Below, piece by piece: positions 52,430-61,681 of a stretch of 64,000 nucleotides of DNA (position 1 is its first letter; the number at the start of each line of letters is the position of its first letter). The translations under genes were made by a program, and so were the position numbers. Source of the DNA: Robinsoniella peoriensis (GTDB taxonomy: Bacteria; Bacillota; Clostridia; Lachnospirales; Lachnospiraceae); the NCBI RefSeq assembly GCF_042680125.1, contig NZ_JBHTNY010000040.1, one strand, 5' to 3'. The notes under the pieces were generated by a model that worked only from the letters and a program-made list of their open reading frames with translations, was not told the DNA's origin and made no database searches.

Positions 52430-53084
52430 GATTATTATGAAATAAGTGGGAAAATGAGAATTCAGGAGTTGCAGAACCTGGCAGGGAGTAAGTCAGATTG
52501 GGTTTATTGCAACTCCTGTGAAATAACAGGAGCAGGTTCTGTTGTCCTTCAACAAAGATTTGAAGCTTTGAAAACTCGAATGAAAGTTTTGCCGACATGA
52601 ACTGTGGTATCCTAATCAGCCCGTCATCAATGTCGATGACACTGATGTGAATAAGAGTCGGATTTAAATTTGAATCCCTTGACCTGGTACGCAATGGCTT
52701 GACATCTACCTTCATTCTATTGAATTTGATTGGCTATATGTGTTAATCACTTTTCCGTGATCCATTTCAATGACGCTGTCACATAATAAGTATAGTAATA
52801 ATAATATATTCTAAACTTATTGTTAATAAAAAGGTAGATTACAAAAAACGACATGGTAAGTGATTCAAAACTGCGTCAGGGCAGGATTAAATCAGTTAGT
52901 AAATCATAAAAAATAGCACAAATTAGAATATTTTTCCACTTCAATAAGAAACGCTGGTTGCTATAATGATAATAGAATAGAAATGTATGCAGCGGGGATA
53001 TACAAAATGCCTGCTTTGTGGCCGTTGCAGTAATACACAGAAATTTAAAGGGAATGAACCAATCTTCAGCGAAAGGAGAAGTGG
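52430..53084. other. 655-base gene-free stretch with alternative inverted repeats
   Basis: No gene is supported here. Near the feoB end, CAGGAGTTGC (52463-52472) is complementary to GCAACTCCTG (52509-52518), and the adjoining CAGAACCTG (52472-52480) to CAGGTTCTG (52533-52541), which is the order of a pseudoknot. CTCCTG (52513-52518) can instead pair with CAGGAG (52527-52532). The remainder (52560-53050) is AT-rich, with a TATAAT at 52962 that may belong to the kinase operon promoter. A minus-strand frame at 52395-52715 is open but unsupported. Confidence 0.45.
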
Positions 53085-54836
53085 ATGAAAAAACTAAAGA
53101 ATATGGGACTTGCCAGGAAGTTTTCTGTCACAATGTTATTCAGTCTGATACTGCCGCTGGTACTTCTTTTTAGTATCATGAACAGTGTAATCGCCAGTGA
53201 ATTTATGGAGAAGCAATATGAAAAGGAACTGGAAGTATTAAAACAGTCGAAGCCCAGCCTGGAAAATGTGCTGGAGGATACCCAGACTTTATCCAGAAAT
53301 ATTGTGGGAAACAAAGAAGTTCAGGCACTGTTGGAGGAATATGAGAAGTCAGGTATGGTGAATGAGGAGACTTTGAGCATAGCTAAAATATACATTGAAG
53401 AAATGATCTATATGAAACGTTATATTTCCTCCCTGTCCCTATTCAGCAAAGGAAAGACTCTGTATCAATATGGAGGATATTATAAGAGCGAAGATATCTT
53501 TGATTTGCCGGAGCTGGAAAAGAAGCTGGGCGAACTGGATGGAAAACCTATGTGGGATTCTGCCAGAATGCATAGGGGATATATAGCTGGAAAAGAAAAC
53601 TGCCCCATGGTGTCTGTATACCGTATTATCAATCATCTGTATCGTCTGACTCCTGTGGGAGCAGAAAGAATCAGTATCAGTGAAGAATACCTTTGCTCAT
53701 TATATGCGTCTGCGGAGTCATCGGAAGAAGATCAGTCATACATATTTGATGAAGATGGAAGAATTGTTTCTGCCAGAGAAAAAGAGCTGCTAACAGGGAA
53801 TGTATCAGAAGAGATTGTAGAGAGAGTGAATGGACAGGATGGATATTTCGTGGAAGAAAAACACGGACAGGCAGTTTTTTATTACAAGGTTCCGATTACA
53901 GGCTGGACGGTAGTTCGGACCAAAAGTATGAGTGTTTTGCAGGAACAGATTCGCATGATCAACAATATTATCTGGATGTGTCTGACGCTGGCAATTTTCT
54001 TTGGTTTTGTGTTTTCAATAGTACAGAAACGCTCTGTCATTGATCCGGTAGTTAGATTGGCAAGTGACGTAGAAAAGGTGGATGAGGGGAATTATGACAT
54101 TAAACTTCATACTGGAAACCAAGATGAGATTGGAATGTTAAATCAAAGTGTCATTCAGATGACTTCCCGTATCCGGGATTTGATTGAGACTGTCTACAAA
54201 GGGCAGATTCATATGAGAGAAGCGGAAATCCTGTCTCTTCAGGCTCAGATTAACCCTCATTTTCTGTATAATACTTTAGATACCATGAGATGGATAGCCA
54301 TAGAGCATCAAGAGGATTTGCTGGCATGTCAGATTGAAGCATTATCAAGTATGTTCCGCCACGTTTTAAATAACGGTAAAGAAGTGACCACAGTAGAGGA
54401 AGAGGTTGCACATCTGAAAAATTATCTGGAAGTACAGCACTGCCGTTTTGGGGAAAAGATACAGGTAGAGATGAATGTGGATGAACAGCTATATTCATGC
54501 CGGGTATTGAAGCTGATTCTTCAGCCGCTGGTGGAAAATTCGTTTGTTCATGGGTTGGAAGAAAAAATTGGGGGAGGAAAGATTTCGGTTTCTGTGACAG
54601 GGGAGAAGGGAGCAATTGTTTACCGGGTTACTGACAATGGGGTTGGAGTGGATGCGGTAAAAATACGGGAGATATTGAGGACAGAAAAACAGACAGGAAA
54701 GATATACGCACTGAAAAATGTAAATGATAGGATTAAACTTAAGTATGGAGAAGCGTATGGAGTAACTTTTCAATCCAAAGTAGGAGAAGGAACAGAGGTA
54801 GTGGTTCAGATTCCCAGGGCATTAATGGAGGACTAA
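53085..54836 (+). CDS. YesM-type sensor histidine kinase (cluster 2)
   Basis: Helix at about 15-38, extracellular sensor to about 285, second helix near 290-312, HAMP about 315-365, phosphoacceptor block LQAQINPHFLYNTLDTMRW (His near 391), and HATPase with LVENSFVHGLEE, DNGVGV and ALKNVNDRIKLKYG. It follows a long gene-free region and leads the second carbohydrate operon. Its ligand is probably the sugar handled by the genes downstream. The stop overlaps the response regulator start. Confidence 0.9.
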   Translation: MKKLKNMGLARKFSVTMLFSLILPLVLLFSIMNSVIASEFMEKQYEKELEVLKQSKPSLENVLEDTQTLSRNIVGNKEVQALLEEYEKSGMVNEETLSIAKIYIEEMIYMKRYISSLSLFSKGKTLYQYGGYYKSEDIFDLPELEKKLGELDGKPMWDSARMHRGYIAGKENCPMVSVYRIINHLYRLTPVGAERISISEEYLCSLYASAESSEEDQSYIFDEDGRIVSAREKELLTGNVSEEIVERVNGQDGYFVEEKHGQAVFYYKVPITGWTVVRTKSMSVLQEQIRMINNIIWMCLTLAIFFGFVFSIVQKRSVIDPVVRLASDVEKVDEGNYDIKLHTGNQDEIGMLNQSVIQMTSRIRDLIETVYKGQIHMREAEILSLQAQINPHFLYNTLDTMRWIAIEHQEDLLACQIEALSSMFRHVLNNGKEVTTVEEEVAHLKNYLEVQHCRFGEKIQVEMNVDEQLYSCRVLKLILQPLVENSFVHGLEEKIGGGKISVSVTGEKGAIVYRVTDNGVGVDAVKIREILRTEKQTGKIYALKNVNDRIKLKYGEAYGVTFQSKVGEGTEVVVQIPRALMED

Positions 54837-54838
54837 TG

Positions 54839-56347
54839 ATGAAAGCGTTGATTGTAGATGATGAGATGCATATTCGAAATGGATTGCAGAAAAGCGTAAA
54901 GTGGAGAGAACTTGGAATTGAACAGATATTTACAGCAGAAGATGGCAGGGAAGCACTGGCAGTCTGTCTAAAGGAAAAACCGGAGATTCTAATTACGGAT
55001 ATCCGGATGCCTGGAATGGATGGACTTACATTGGCACAGGCAGCAATTGATAAGGCCAAAGTGAAAAAAGTAGTGATACTAAGTGGTTTTTCAGAGTTTG
55101 AATATGCCAAAACGGCAATCCGTCTGGGAGTGGTGGATTATCTTCTTAAGCCAGTGAAGCTGGAAGAATTATCAGTTCTTTTGAAAAGAATGGTAGAAGA
55201 AATCCGTTTGGAGTCCAGGCAGAAGGAATTACAGAATCAGGAAATGGTATGGGAAGTGATACGGGGAACAAAATCTCCCGGAATTCTGCGAACATTATTT
55301 GGAGAGAACCAGGGAGAAGTACTGGTGGCTGTATTAGAGAGAGATGTTCCTTATGGCAGCTGCTTTTCCGTTTTAGAAATACAGACAGAATATATGCAAA
55401 TTCTGACAAAGATGGAGAATGAAGTGGTTCTTCTTTTTCAAATAAAGGGAAAAGATGATCGTACAGAGTATCATAATGTATTCTATCAGGAACTACATGC
55501 AATAAACCGAAGGCAGAATACCGGGTGCAGCTGTTCCATAGGGGTCAGTGAAAGAGGGCAGCTTAAGGATATCTGCCGGTTGTACCGACAGGCACAGGAG
55601 GCATTGAAACACCGCTTTTATAAAGGAAACGAAAACTGTATATTTCATGAAGAAGTAGAGGAGAATGAGACAAAATTTTACCCTTTATTGAACTTAGATA
55701 AAAAGGCTATTTCGGAAAGTGTTTCGTTGTTTCAGATAGATTTGCTGCATGATCAGATTCACAGGCAATTTGAGTTTCTCAGGAAAGAAAGATGCATGGA
55801 AGAAAGGGTTGTTCAGGAACTGTGTCTGGGGATACAGAATATTTTATTTGAGAGCATGATGGAGAGAGGGGTGGACATTGCAGGAATTTTGAATCAAAAT
55901 CAGGAGTTGTTTTCCGGGCAGATGTCCTTTTCTTCTATTACAGATTACGAAGCCTGGATATCCGATTATTGTTATCTTCTGTTAAAGGGATTTGAAGATT
56001 TGTCGGGGAAGAGATACAGTGCAGTTATTTCAAAGGCGGTGGATTACATTAATCAGCACTATTCAGAAGAATTGTCTCTGGTACGATTGGCAGAGAATGT
56101 CAATAAATCTACCAGTTATTTTAGCTGCATATTTAAAAAAGAAATGGGTGTGAATTTTAATGAATATTTGAATCAAGTGCGAATCAGAAAGGCAAAGGAA
56201 CTGCTACGTGTGCCGGACGCAGTTATTTATGAGGTGTCAGAGAAGACTGGATTTTCAGACTATAAGTATTTTACCAAGGTATTTAAAAAGCAATGCGGGT
56301 GTTCGCCCAGTGAATATGTTAAAACCGGAGAATGTAAGATATCGTAA
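54839..56347 (+). CDS. YesN-type response regulator with AraC DNA-binding domain (cluster 2)
   Basis: Receiver domain 1-120 (LIVDDEMHIRNGLQKSVKW, phosphoacceptor in ILITDIRMPGMDGL, LLKPVKLEE), a linker, and an AraC/XylS pair of helix-turn-helix motifs at about 395-500 ending EVSEKTGFSDYKYFTKVFKKQCGCSPSEYVK. The ATG at 54839 is seven bases after GGAGG; the ATG at 54836, which overlaps the kinase stop, is the alternative. It likely activates the following ABC operon. Confidence 0.9.
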   Translation: MKALIVDDEMHIRNGLQKSVKWRELGIEQIFTAEDGREALAVCLKEKPEILITDIRMPGMDGLTLAQAAIDKAKVKKVVILSGFSEFEYAKTAIRLGVVDYLLKPVKLEELSVLLKRMVEEIRLESRQKELQNQEMVWEVIRGTKSPGILRTLFGENQGEVLVAVLERDVPYGSCFSVLEIQTEYMQILTKMENEVVLLFQIKGKDDRTEYHNVFYQELHAINRRQNTGCSCSIGVSERGQLKDICRLYRQAQEALKHRFYKGNENCIFHEEVEENETKFYPLLNLDKKAISESVSLFQIDLLHDQIHRQFEFLRKERCMEERVVQELCLGIQNILFESMMERGVDIAGILNQNQELFSGQMSFSSITDYEAWISDYCYLLLKGFEDLSGKRYSAVISKAVDYINQHYSEELSLVRLAENVNKSTSYFSCIFKKEMGVNFNEYLNQVRIRKAKELLRVPDAVIYEVSEKTGFSDYKYFTKVFKKQCGCSPSEYVKTGECKIS

Positions 56348-56439
56348 AAAATTGCACATAATCGAATTTTTGTCCTCTGTAAGCGGAAACAAATAAAAGG
56401 TAAAATTAAGTTACCAAATGAAACAAAGGAGGAAAAGGA

Positions 56440-57786
56440 ATGAGAAAAAGAGGTTTAGCAATGGGACTTACTGCACTGATGACAGCTGGGCTTTTGATTG
56501 GATGTGTGAGTGGACAGACTCAGACAACAGAAACGACAAAGGTGCCGGAACAAAAAGAGACAACGGCTAAGGACACGGAAGCAAATACGAAAGGGGCTGA
56601 AAAAACATCAAGTGAAAGTTCTTCAGAGGACGTGGTTACTTTGGAGCTGTTCTGGCAAAAATCAAATACCAATGTTATTCAGGAGATTATTGACAAATTC
56701 GAGGCGGAAAATCCCAATATAAAAATTGAATTGACAGCAACTTCCTCGGATACGGGAAAGCAGATTTTCCAGACCAGAATGGCCACCAACGAACCCATGG
56801 ATTTAGTGCAGCATTGGCCATCACAGGCTGAATTCAGGGCTATGTGCAAGGAAGGCAGAATGGTGGATTTGTCTGATTATGCATGGAATGACAATATTAT
56901 TGATACCTATTATGACATGTCTACCGTAGACGGAAAGTTATATTCTGTGCCCCTCTCTATTAACGCAGGTGTTGTAGCGTATAATAAAGAAATTTTTGAG
57001 GCAAACAATCTGGAAGTTCCCAAGACCTGGGCTGAGTTGGTTAAGGCAGCGGATACTTTGAAAGCAGCAGGAGTTACTCCTTTTATTTTCAGTAATGGTG
57101 ATAAAGAAAACTGTTCTCAGAAATTCCATATTATGACCGCAGCGGTTGCAGATGACAAGTGGAATCCATATGATTTCTATGTGGGAATGTATGAGGGAAG
57201 TGGAGCAAAATTTGCAGACAATGAGTACTCGAAGAAGGCTGCTGAACGTCTGTATCTTCTTTCCAGTGAATATGCACAGCCAGACCCTATGAGCACTAAT
57301 TATGATTTGGCAATGCAGATGTTCGCAAATGGTGAGGGAGCAATGATGATTGCCGGAACCTGGGCACAGTCAGACATTGAAAAGAACAACCCGGAGATTC
57401 AGATGGGCATGTTTGCAATGCCGGCAGATGATGGAGTTAATATGTTGATTTCCGGAATTGACCCTGGTATTGCAGCCATGACAGGTACCGGGAAAGAAGA
57501 GTATGCGGCAAAATTCCTGGAGTTTGTGACCAGAACAGAAAATGCACAAATTTATACAGATTATGATAAGTCCCCAAGCCCGATTAAAGGGGTAAAGACG
57601 GACAATCCTACCATTGATCTGATGCTGAGTTATATTGAAGAAGGGAAAGCAATTCCCTGGTGGCGTGATTATATCAGTACTGGTGTAGTCAGTGATGAAG
57701 CAGATTTGGCACAGGCATTTTTAATGGATGGTGATTTGGATACTTTCTTAACAGGTGAGGAAGAAATTGTACTGCGTAAGGAATAA
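56440..57786 (+). CDS. ABC sugar-binding lipoprotein (cluster 2)
   Basis: Lipoprotein signal with lipobox LIGC; C22 is the lipidation site. A Thr/Glu/Lys-rich spacer (about 25-65) precedes a family 1 solute-binding fold (LELFWQKSNTNVIQEIIDKFEAENPNIKIEL, LYSVPLSINAGVVAYNKEIFE, GEGAMMIAGTWAQSDIE). It captures a sugar for the following permeases. A hairpin with T run right after the gene would let most transcripts stop here, raising binding protein over permease. No ATPase is encoded nearby. Confidence 0.9.
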   Translation: MRKRGLAMGLTALMTAGLLIGCVSGQTQTTETTKVPEQKETTAKDTEANTKGAEKTSSESSSEDVVTLELFWQKSNTNVIQEIIDKFEAENPNIKIELTATSSDTGKQIFQTRMATNEPMDLVQHWPSQAEFRAMCKEGRMVDLSDYAWNDNIIDTYYDMSTVDGKLYSVPLSINAGVVAYNKEIFEANNLEVPKTWAELVKAADTLKAAGVTPFIFSNGDKENCSQKFHIMTAAVADDKWNPYDFYVGMYEGSGAKFADNEYSKKAAERLYLLSSEYAQPDPMSTNYDLAMQMFANGEGAMMIAGTWAQSDIEKNNPEIQMGMFAMPADDGVNMLISGIDPGIAAMTGTGKEEYAAKFLEFVTRTENAQIYTDYDKSPSPIKGVKTDNPTIDLMLSYIEEGKAIPWWRDYISTGVVSDEADLAQAFLMDGDLDTFLTGEEEIVLRKE

Positions 57787-57790
57787 GGAA

Positions 57791-57816
57791 AAAGCGGGAT
57801 GAATTCCCGCCTTTTC
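57791..57816 (+). terminator. Intra-operon attenuator after the binding protein gene
   Basis: GCGGGA (57794-57799) pairs with TCCCGC (57805-57810), followed by CTTTTC. Partial termination at this position is common between binding-protein and permease genes. Confidence 0.7.
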
Positions 57817-57837
57817 TAAAACAGAAAGGAGGCCTAT

Positions 57838-58725
57838 ATGAGAAAGAACAGTATCAGCCACAAAAGAAATGTTTCTTATATGCCTGTCATCGCTATAGCG
57901 TTACTTTTATATACCGTATTTTTTATTGTTCCGGCTGTTTACAGCTTCTATTTTAGCCTGACAGACTGGAATGGTTTTTCTCTGGAATACAATTTCGTAG
58001 GCTTAAAAAATTTTGTGAAAGTATTTCAGGATAAAGACCTTTTTAATTCTGTGAAATTTACGGTTATCTATACAGTAGTTATCAATGCCACAACGATACC
58101 CTGTTCGGTGATTTTAGGTGTTTTTCTGACAAAGAAATTAAAAGGTGTTAATTTCTTCCGTTCCGTGTTTTTTTATCCGGCCATTATTTCCATGTTATCT
58201 CTAGGCTTGATTTTTAATGAAATCTTTCGCCGAATGCTTCCTATGATTGGGGATGGTTTGGGAATTGGATTTTTGCAGACCAGTTTGTTATCTTCAAAGA
58301 CTGGGGCAGTGATAGCCGTAATCCTGTTGGGGTTCTGGCAGAATTTATCCATTCCTACCGTTTTGCTGATTGCTGCACTGCAGAGTGTACCCCAGGAGCT
58401 GACAGAAGCGGCGAAGATAGACGGGGCAGGTGTGATGGCCAGATTTCGCGTTGTGACATTTCCGTTTCTGGCATCTACCCTGGTGATCTGTTTCGTAAAA
58501 GGAATCCGGGATGCCCTGGTAGTCTTTGATTATATTATATCGCTGACACAGGGGGGACCTGCTAAAGCAACCACCTCTATGGGATATAAGATTTATCTGA
58601 TGGGAAGTACAGACATGAAGTTCTCCCAGGGATGTGCCACGGCAATTGTTTTATTTTTTATCATTGCCCTGGTATCATTTATCATCATGAAGGTAATCGG
58701 GAGAGGAGGTATTGAGCAACAATGA
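57838..58725 (+). CDS. Sugar ABC transporter permease (MalF-like, cluster 2)
   Basis: Six membrane segments and the EAA loop ELTEAAKIDGAGVMARFRVVTFPFL (about 182-206) mark a MalF/UgpA-type permease. AAAGGAGG lies before the ATG. It overlaps the next permease by four bases. A short basic N-terminus (RKNSISHKRN) lies in the cytoplasm. Confidence 0.9.
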   Translation: MRKNSISHKRNVSYMPVIAIALLLYTVFFIVPAVYSFYFSLTDWNGFSLEYNFVGLKNFVKVFQDKDLFNSVKFTVIYTVVINATTIPCSVILGVFLTKKLKGVNFFRSVFFYPAIISMLSLGLIFNEIFRRMLPMIGDGLGIGFLQTSLLSSKTGAVIAVILLGFWQNLSIPTVLLIAALQSVPQELTEAAKIDGAGVMARFRVVTFPFLASTLVICFVKGIRDALVVFDYIISLTQGGPAKATTSMGYKIYLMGSTDMKFSQGCATAIVLFFIIALVSFIIMKVIGRGGIEQQ

Positions 58726-59564
58726 ACAATATGCGGACGAAGAAAAGAATTACAAATATTTTGACTTACTTCTTTCTGGTATTCTGGTTTTTATGTATTG
58801 CTCTGGTGTTATATGTAACGATAGTCAATTCTTTTAAGACACAGGTAGAATCCAGCAAAAGCTTTCTGACACTTCCGGAGGCATTTCAGCTCGATAATTA
58901 TATTGCTGTATTCCAGAGAAGCGGATTTGTACAGGCAGTGGGCAATACCATCTTTTTTACATTGATTTCCATTATCATAGTAGCCGTTTTCGTGCCAGCA
59001 GTGTCCTATGCGGTGAACCAGATGATCCATCTTAAAACGGGAAAATTTTCTTTATACTATATAACAGCAGCGATGTTTGTTCCTTTCCAGATTGTAGCAT
59101 TACCTTTATCCATGTTTATGAAAGCTCTGGGTTTAGGAAACCGGCTCAGTATTGTTATTATATTTATCACTTATCCATTGATACAGGGGGTGTATCTGTG
59201 CAACGGCTATCTGAAGACAGTGCCAAAAGAACTTGCGGAATCCGCCTATGTGGAAGGTGCAGGCACCTGGAAAACCTTTTTTTCTATAGTATATCCAATC
59301 ATGAAACCGATGACAGCCACCATCATTATCACTAATTTTTTGTGGATGTGGAATGAGTTCCTTATTTCACTGATGATTTTGGGGGCGGACAAGAAGACAC
59401 AGACTCTGCCATTATTCATCTACAGTTTTAAAGGACAGTATTCCATTGAGTATAACCTGCTGTTTGCGGCCATAGTATTGTCATCTATTCCACTGACGGT
59501 AATGTATGTGTTCTTACAGAAATATATTGTAGCAGGTTTGGCAGGCGGAGCAGTGAAGGGTTAG
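58722..59564 (+). CDS. Sugar ABC transporter permease (MalG-like, cluster 2)
   Basis: A 280-residue six-helix permease with the EAA motif ELAESAYVEGAGTWKTFFSIVYPI (about 168-190) and a MalG-like C-terminus (QKYIVAGLAGGAVKG). The four-base overlap with the preceding permease indicates coupled translation. Together they form the channel for the cluster 2 sugar. Confidence 0.9.
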   Translation: MNNMRTKKRITNILTYFFLVFWFLCIALVLYVTIVNSFKTQVESSKSFLTLPEAFQLDNYIAVFQRSGFVQAVGNTIFFTLISIIIVAVFVPAVSYAVNQMIHLKTGKFSLYYITAAMFVPFQIVALPLSMFMKALGLGNRLSIVIIFITYPLIQGVYLCNGYLKTVPKELAESAYVEGAGTWKTFFSIVYPIMKPMTATIIITNFLWMWNEFLISLMILGADKKTQTLPLFIYSFKGQYSIEYNLLFAAIVLSSIPLTVMYVFLQKYIVAGLAGGAVKG

Positions 59565-59577
59565 GTAGGATGATGTT

Positions 59578-60570
59578 ATGAAGGGTTTACATTATATTGG
59601 AAATAGACAGGCCAAGATCAGGGAGATGGAGATTCCCAGGCCAAAACCGAAGGAAGTATTAATAGAGGTAACCTTATCTGCACTCTGCGGCAGTGAAAGA
59701 AATGATTATGAACAAGGCTGTTCCTTCGTGTCAGGTCATGAGTTTGTGGGAATTGTAAGGGAAGCAAAGAATTGCAGAGAGTCAAAGCCCGGTAACCGGG
59801 TAGCTGTAAATGTAATAAAAGGCTGTGGGAAGTGCTATTACTGCAGAATGGGAAAATCCCAATTCTGTGAGTCCATGATAATCTGTCAGGGAGGGCATGC
59901 GGAATATGTCTGTGTACCAGAGGAATGCTGTCTGGAGATACCGGAAGATGTAGAGGATCGGGCTGCGGTATTGCTGGGTGGTGATACCCTGGGAGTTGCA
60001 TATCGTGCAGTACAGAAATTACCGGCAGGGATGGGGAGGGTGGCATTGGTAATTGGGGCTGGGCCAATTGGTCTGGGTGCCGTGTCACTTCTAAAATATT
60101 ACGGATATTATGTTGTGGTCTGGGAAATGAATCCGGTACGGAGGAAATATGCACTTCTGACCGGAGCCGATGAAGCAATGGATTCTGTAGATTTAAATTC
60201 AGAACAGAGAATAAAAGAATTGACGAATCGCCTGGGGGCGGATGTGGTATTGGAATGTTCCGGAAATCCGGTGGGACAGAAAAATGCACTTCATGCAGTG
60301 AGGCCAGAAGGTACCGTAGTTTTCTGCGGAGAGAACTACAAAGGGCTGACGATTGTACCTTCCGAGGATATTATACATAAGGAGATTACTTTGACCGGAG
60401 CTTTTTATTTTACGGGACAGGATTTCTATAGTCTCTGTGAATTGTACAGGAGAGGATTTGAACCGGGGAAAGCAGTCAGCCATATCTGGAACCTTGCCGA
60501 AGCCCCATTGGCATGTAAGATGTTTTTTGAGGGAAAAACCGGCAAGGTCTTGTTGGAGAGGAAGGTGTAG
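59578..60570 (+). CDS. Zinc-dependent alcohol/polyol dehydrogenase (cluster 2)
   Basis: A medium-chain dehydrogenase of 330 residues: catalytic zinc C37 (ALCGSE), H54 and E55 (SGHEFVG), structural zinc C83, C86, C89 and C97 (CGKCYYCRMGKSQFC), NAD-binding GAGPIG near 160-165. It probably oxidises a sugar, sugar alcohol or inositol derivative. It starts 13 bases after the permease and ends two bases before the next oxidoreductase, so it is in the operon. It differs markedly from the dehydrogenase at 3942. Substrate unknown. Confidence 0.85.
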   Translation: MKGLHYIGNRQAKIREMEIPRPKPKEVLIEVTLSALCGSERNDYEQGCSFVSGHEFVGIVREAKNCRESKPGNRVAVNVIKGCGKCYYCRMGKSQFCESMIICQGGHAEYVCVPEECCLEIPEDVEDRAAVLLGGDTLGVAYRAVQKLPAGMGRVALVIGAGPIGLGAVSLLKYYGYYVVVWEMNPVRRKYALLTGADEAMDSVDLNSEQRIKELTNRLGADVVLECSGNPVGQKNALHAVRPEGTVVFCGENYKGLTIVPSEDIIHKEITLTGAFYFTGQDFYSLCELYRRGFEPGKAVSHIWNLAEAPLACKMFFEGKTGKVLLERKV

Positions 60571-60572
60571 AA

Positions 60573-61679
60573 ATGAAGTGTTTATCTACCGTCATAGTGG
60601 GAATGGGAGAACGGGGAAAGGTACATCTCCACGGATTCCTTAAAAATAGAGATATGTTTGAAGTGAAAGGAATCTGTGACAGGAGAGAAGCGCATCTTCA
60701 GGAGTCTGTCAGGCAGTATGGCATCAGCCCTGATATCTGCTACACAGATGCAGAGGAAATGCTGAAAACGGTTAAACCCGATGTGATGGCTTTTGTGACC
60801 ATGCCTCATATTCGTCTGGCTTTGGTGAAACTGGCAGTAAAATATCAGGTGAAAGGTTTGCTTTTTGAAAAGCCAATGGCAGTTTCATTGGAAGAAGCAG
60901 ATGAGATTGTACGCTTGTGTGAGGCACATGAAATTAAAACCATCGTTTGCCACCAGCATAAATACCTCAATTCTTTCCTGGAATTAAGGAAAGCTCTGGA
61001 CAGCGGGGAACTGGGGCAGATTACAGATATCCGTGCAAGCTGCCAGCCCCAGGCTTCTCAGCTTGGAACCCACTATTTAGATTATATGATATGGGCTAAT
61101 GGAGGAAAACAGATTGTAAGCGGAGTGGGACATATTCATGGCAGCTTTTATTTAGAGGACAGTCATCCTTCACCGGATTATGTAATGGGACAGTTAATTT
61201 TTGAAAATGGAGTACGGGGATTTTTAGAATGTGGGTATTTGGCGAAGCAGACGGAAAAGTATCTGGCTTGCTTTAGCCATGGCAGCGGGGAGCCTGCTTA
61301 CTGGACAGATGACAGGCTGACGGTCTATGGATCAAAAGGATATGCCTGGGCTTCCTGCAATGGGAAATATGCGGTCTTTTCTCCGGAAACATCCCCTGAG
61401 ATAAGGCATGGAGATTATCAGGATTTTTTCCAGCGGGAGCAATTTGAAGCACAAGTCCGCTATACGAAGGAGTTTGGGGAGTGGATGTTGGGAAAAAGAG
61501 AGCGCCACGACTGCGATGTAAAATTAGCATATCATGGATTTGAGGTGCTGGAAGGCATTTATAGCAGTGCCCTTGACTGTACCAGAGTGGATTTTCCGCG
61601 GGTTTGGCCCAATAAGTATGAAGCATTGGAAGAATGCAGGAAAAGATTACATAGAGTCACTTACAGAAAATGGAGGTAA
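60573..61679 (+). CDS. Gfo/Idh/MocA family oxidoreductase (cluster 2)
   Basis: Rossmann start VIVGMGERGKVHLHGF (7-22) followed by DRREAHLQESVRQYGISPDICYTDAEEML, then the catalytic LLFEKPMAVSLEEADEIV (EKP near 97-99) and the C-terminal beta sheet domain with HYLDYMIWANGG (about 165-176), where the H-x3-D pattern of the active site lies. These enzymes oxidise or epimerise sugars, inositols or glycosides with NAD(P), some through 3-keto intermediates. Its neighbours, a zinc dehydrogenase and a putative glycoside hydrolase, fit a pathway of redox-assisted glycoside breakdown. The next gene's ribosome binding site overlaps its stop. Confidence 0.88.
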   Translation: MKCLSTVIVGMGERGKVHLHGFLKNRDMFEVKGICDRREAHLQESVRQYGISPDICYTDAEEMLKTVKPDVMAFVTMPHIRLALVKLAVKYQVKGLLFEKPMAVSLEEADEIVRLCEAHEIKTIVCHQHKYLNSFLELRKALDSGELGQITDIRASCQPQASQLGTHYLDYMIWANGGKQIVSGVGHIHGSFYLEDSHPSPDYVMGQLIFENGVRGFLECGYLAKQTEKYLACFSHGSGEPAYWTDDRLTVYGSKGYAWASCNGKYAVFSPETSPEIRHGDYQDFFQREQFEAQVRYTKEFGEWMLGKRERHDCDVKLAYHGFEVLEGIYSSALDCTRVDFPRVWPNKYEALEECRKRLHRVTYRKWR

Positions 61680-61681
61680 TT

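Noticed and set aside
52395..52715. 106-residue open frame on the minus strand after feoB
   Set aside because: It overlaps the end of feoB, has no convincing ribosome binding site and encodes no recognisable domain. The inverted repeats inside it explain the sequence better.
59618..60289. 223-residue open frame opposite the cluster 2 zinc dehydrogenase
   Set aside because: It is antisense to a clearly real gene, is proline- and histidine-rich in the way shadow frames are, and matches no family.
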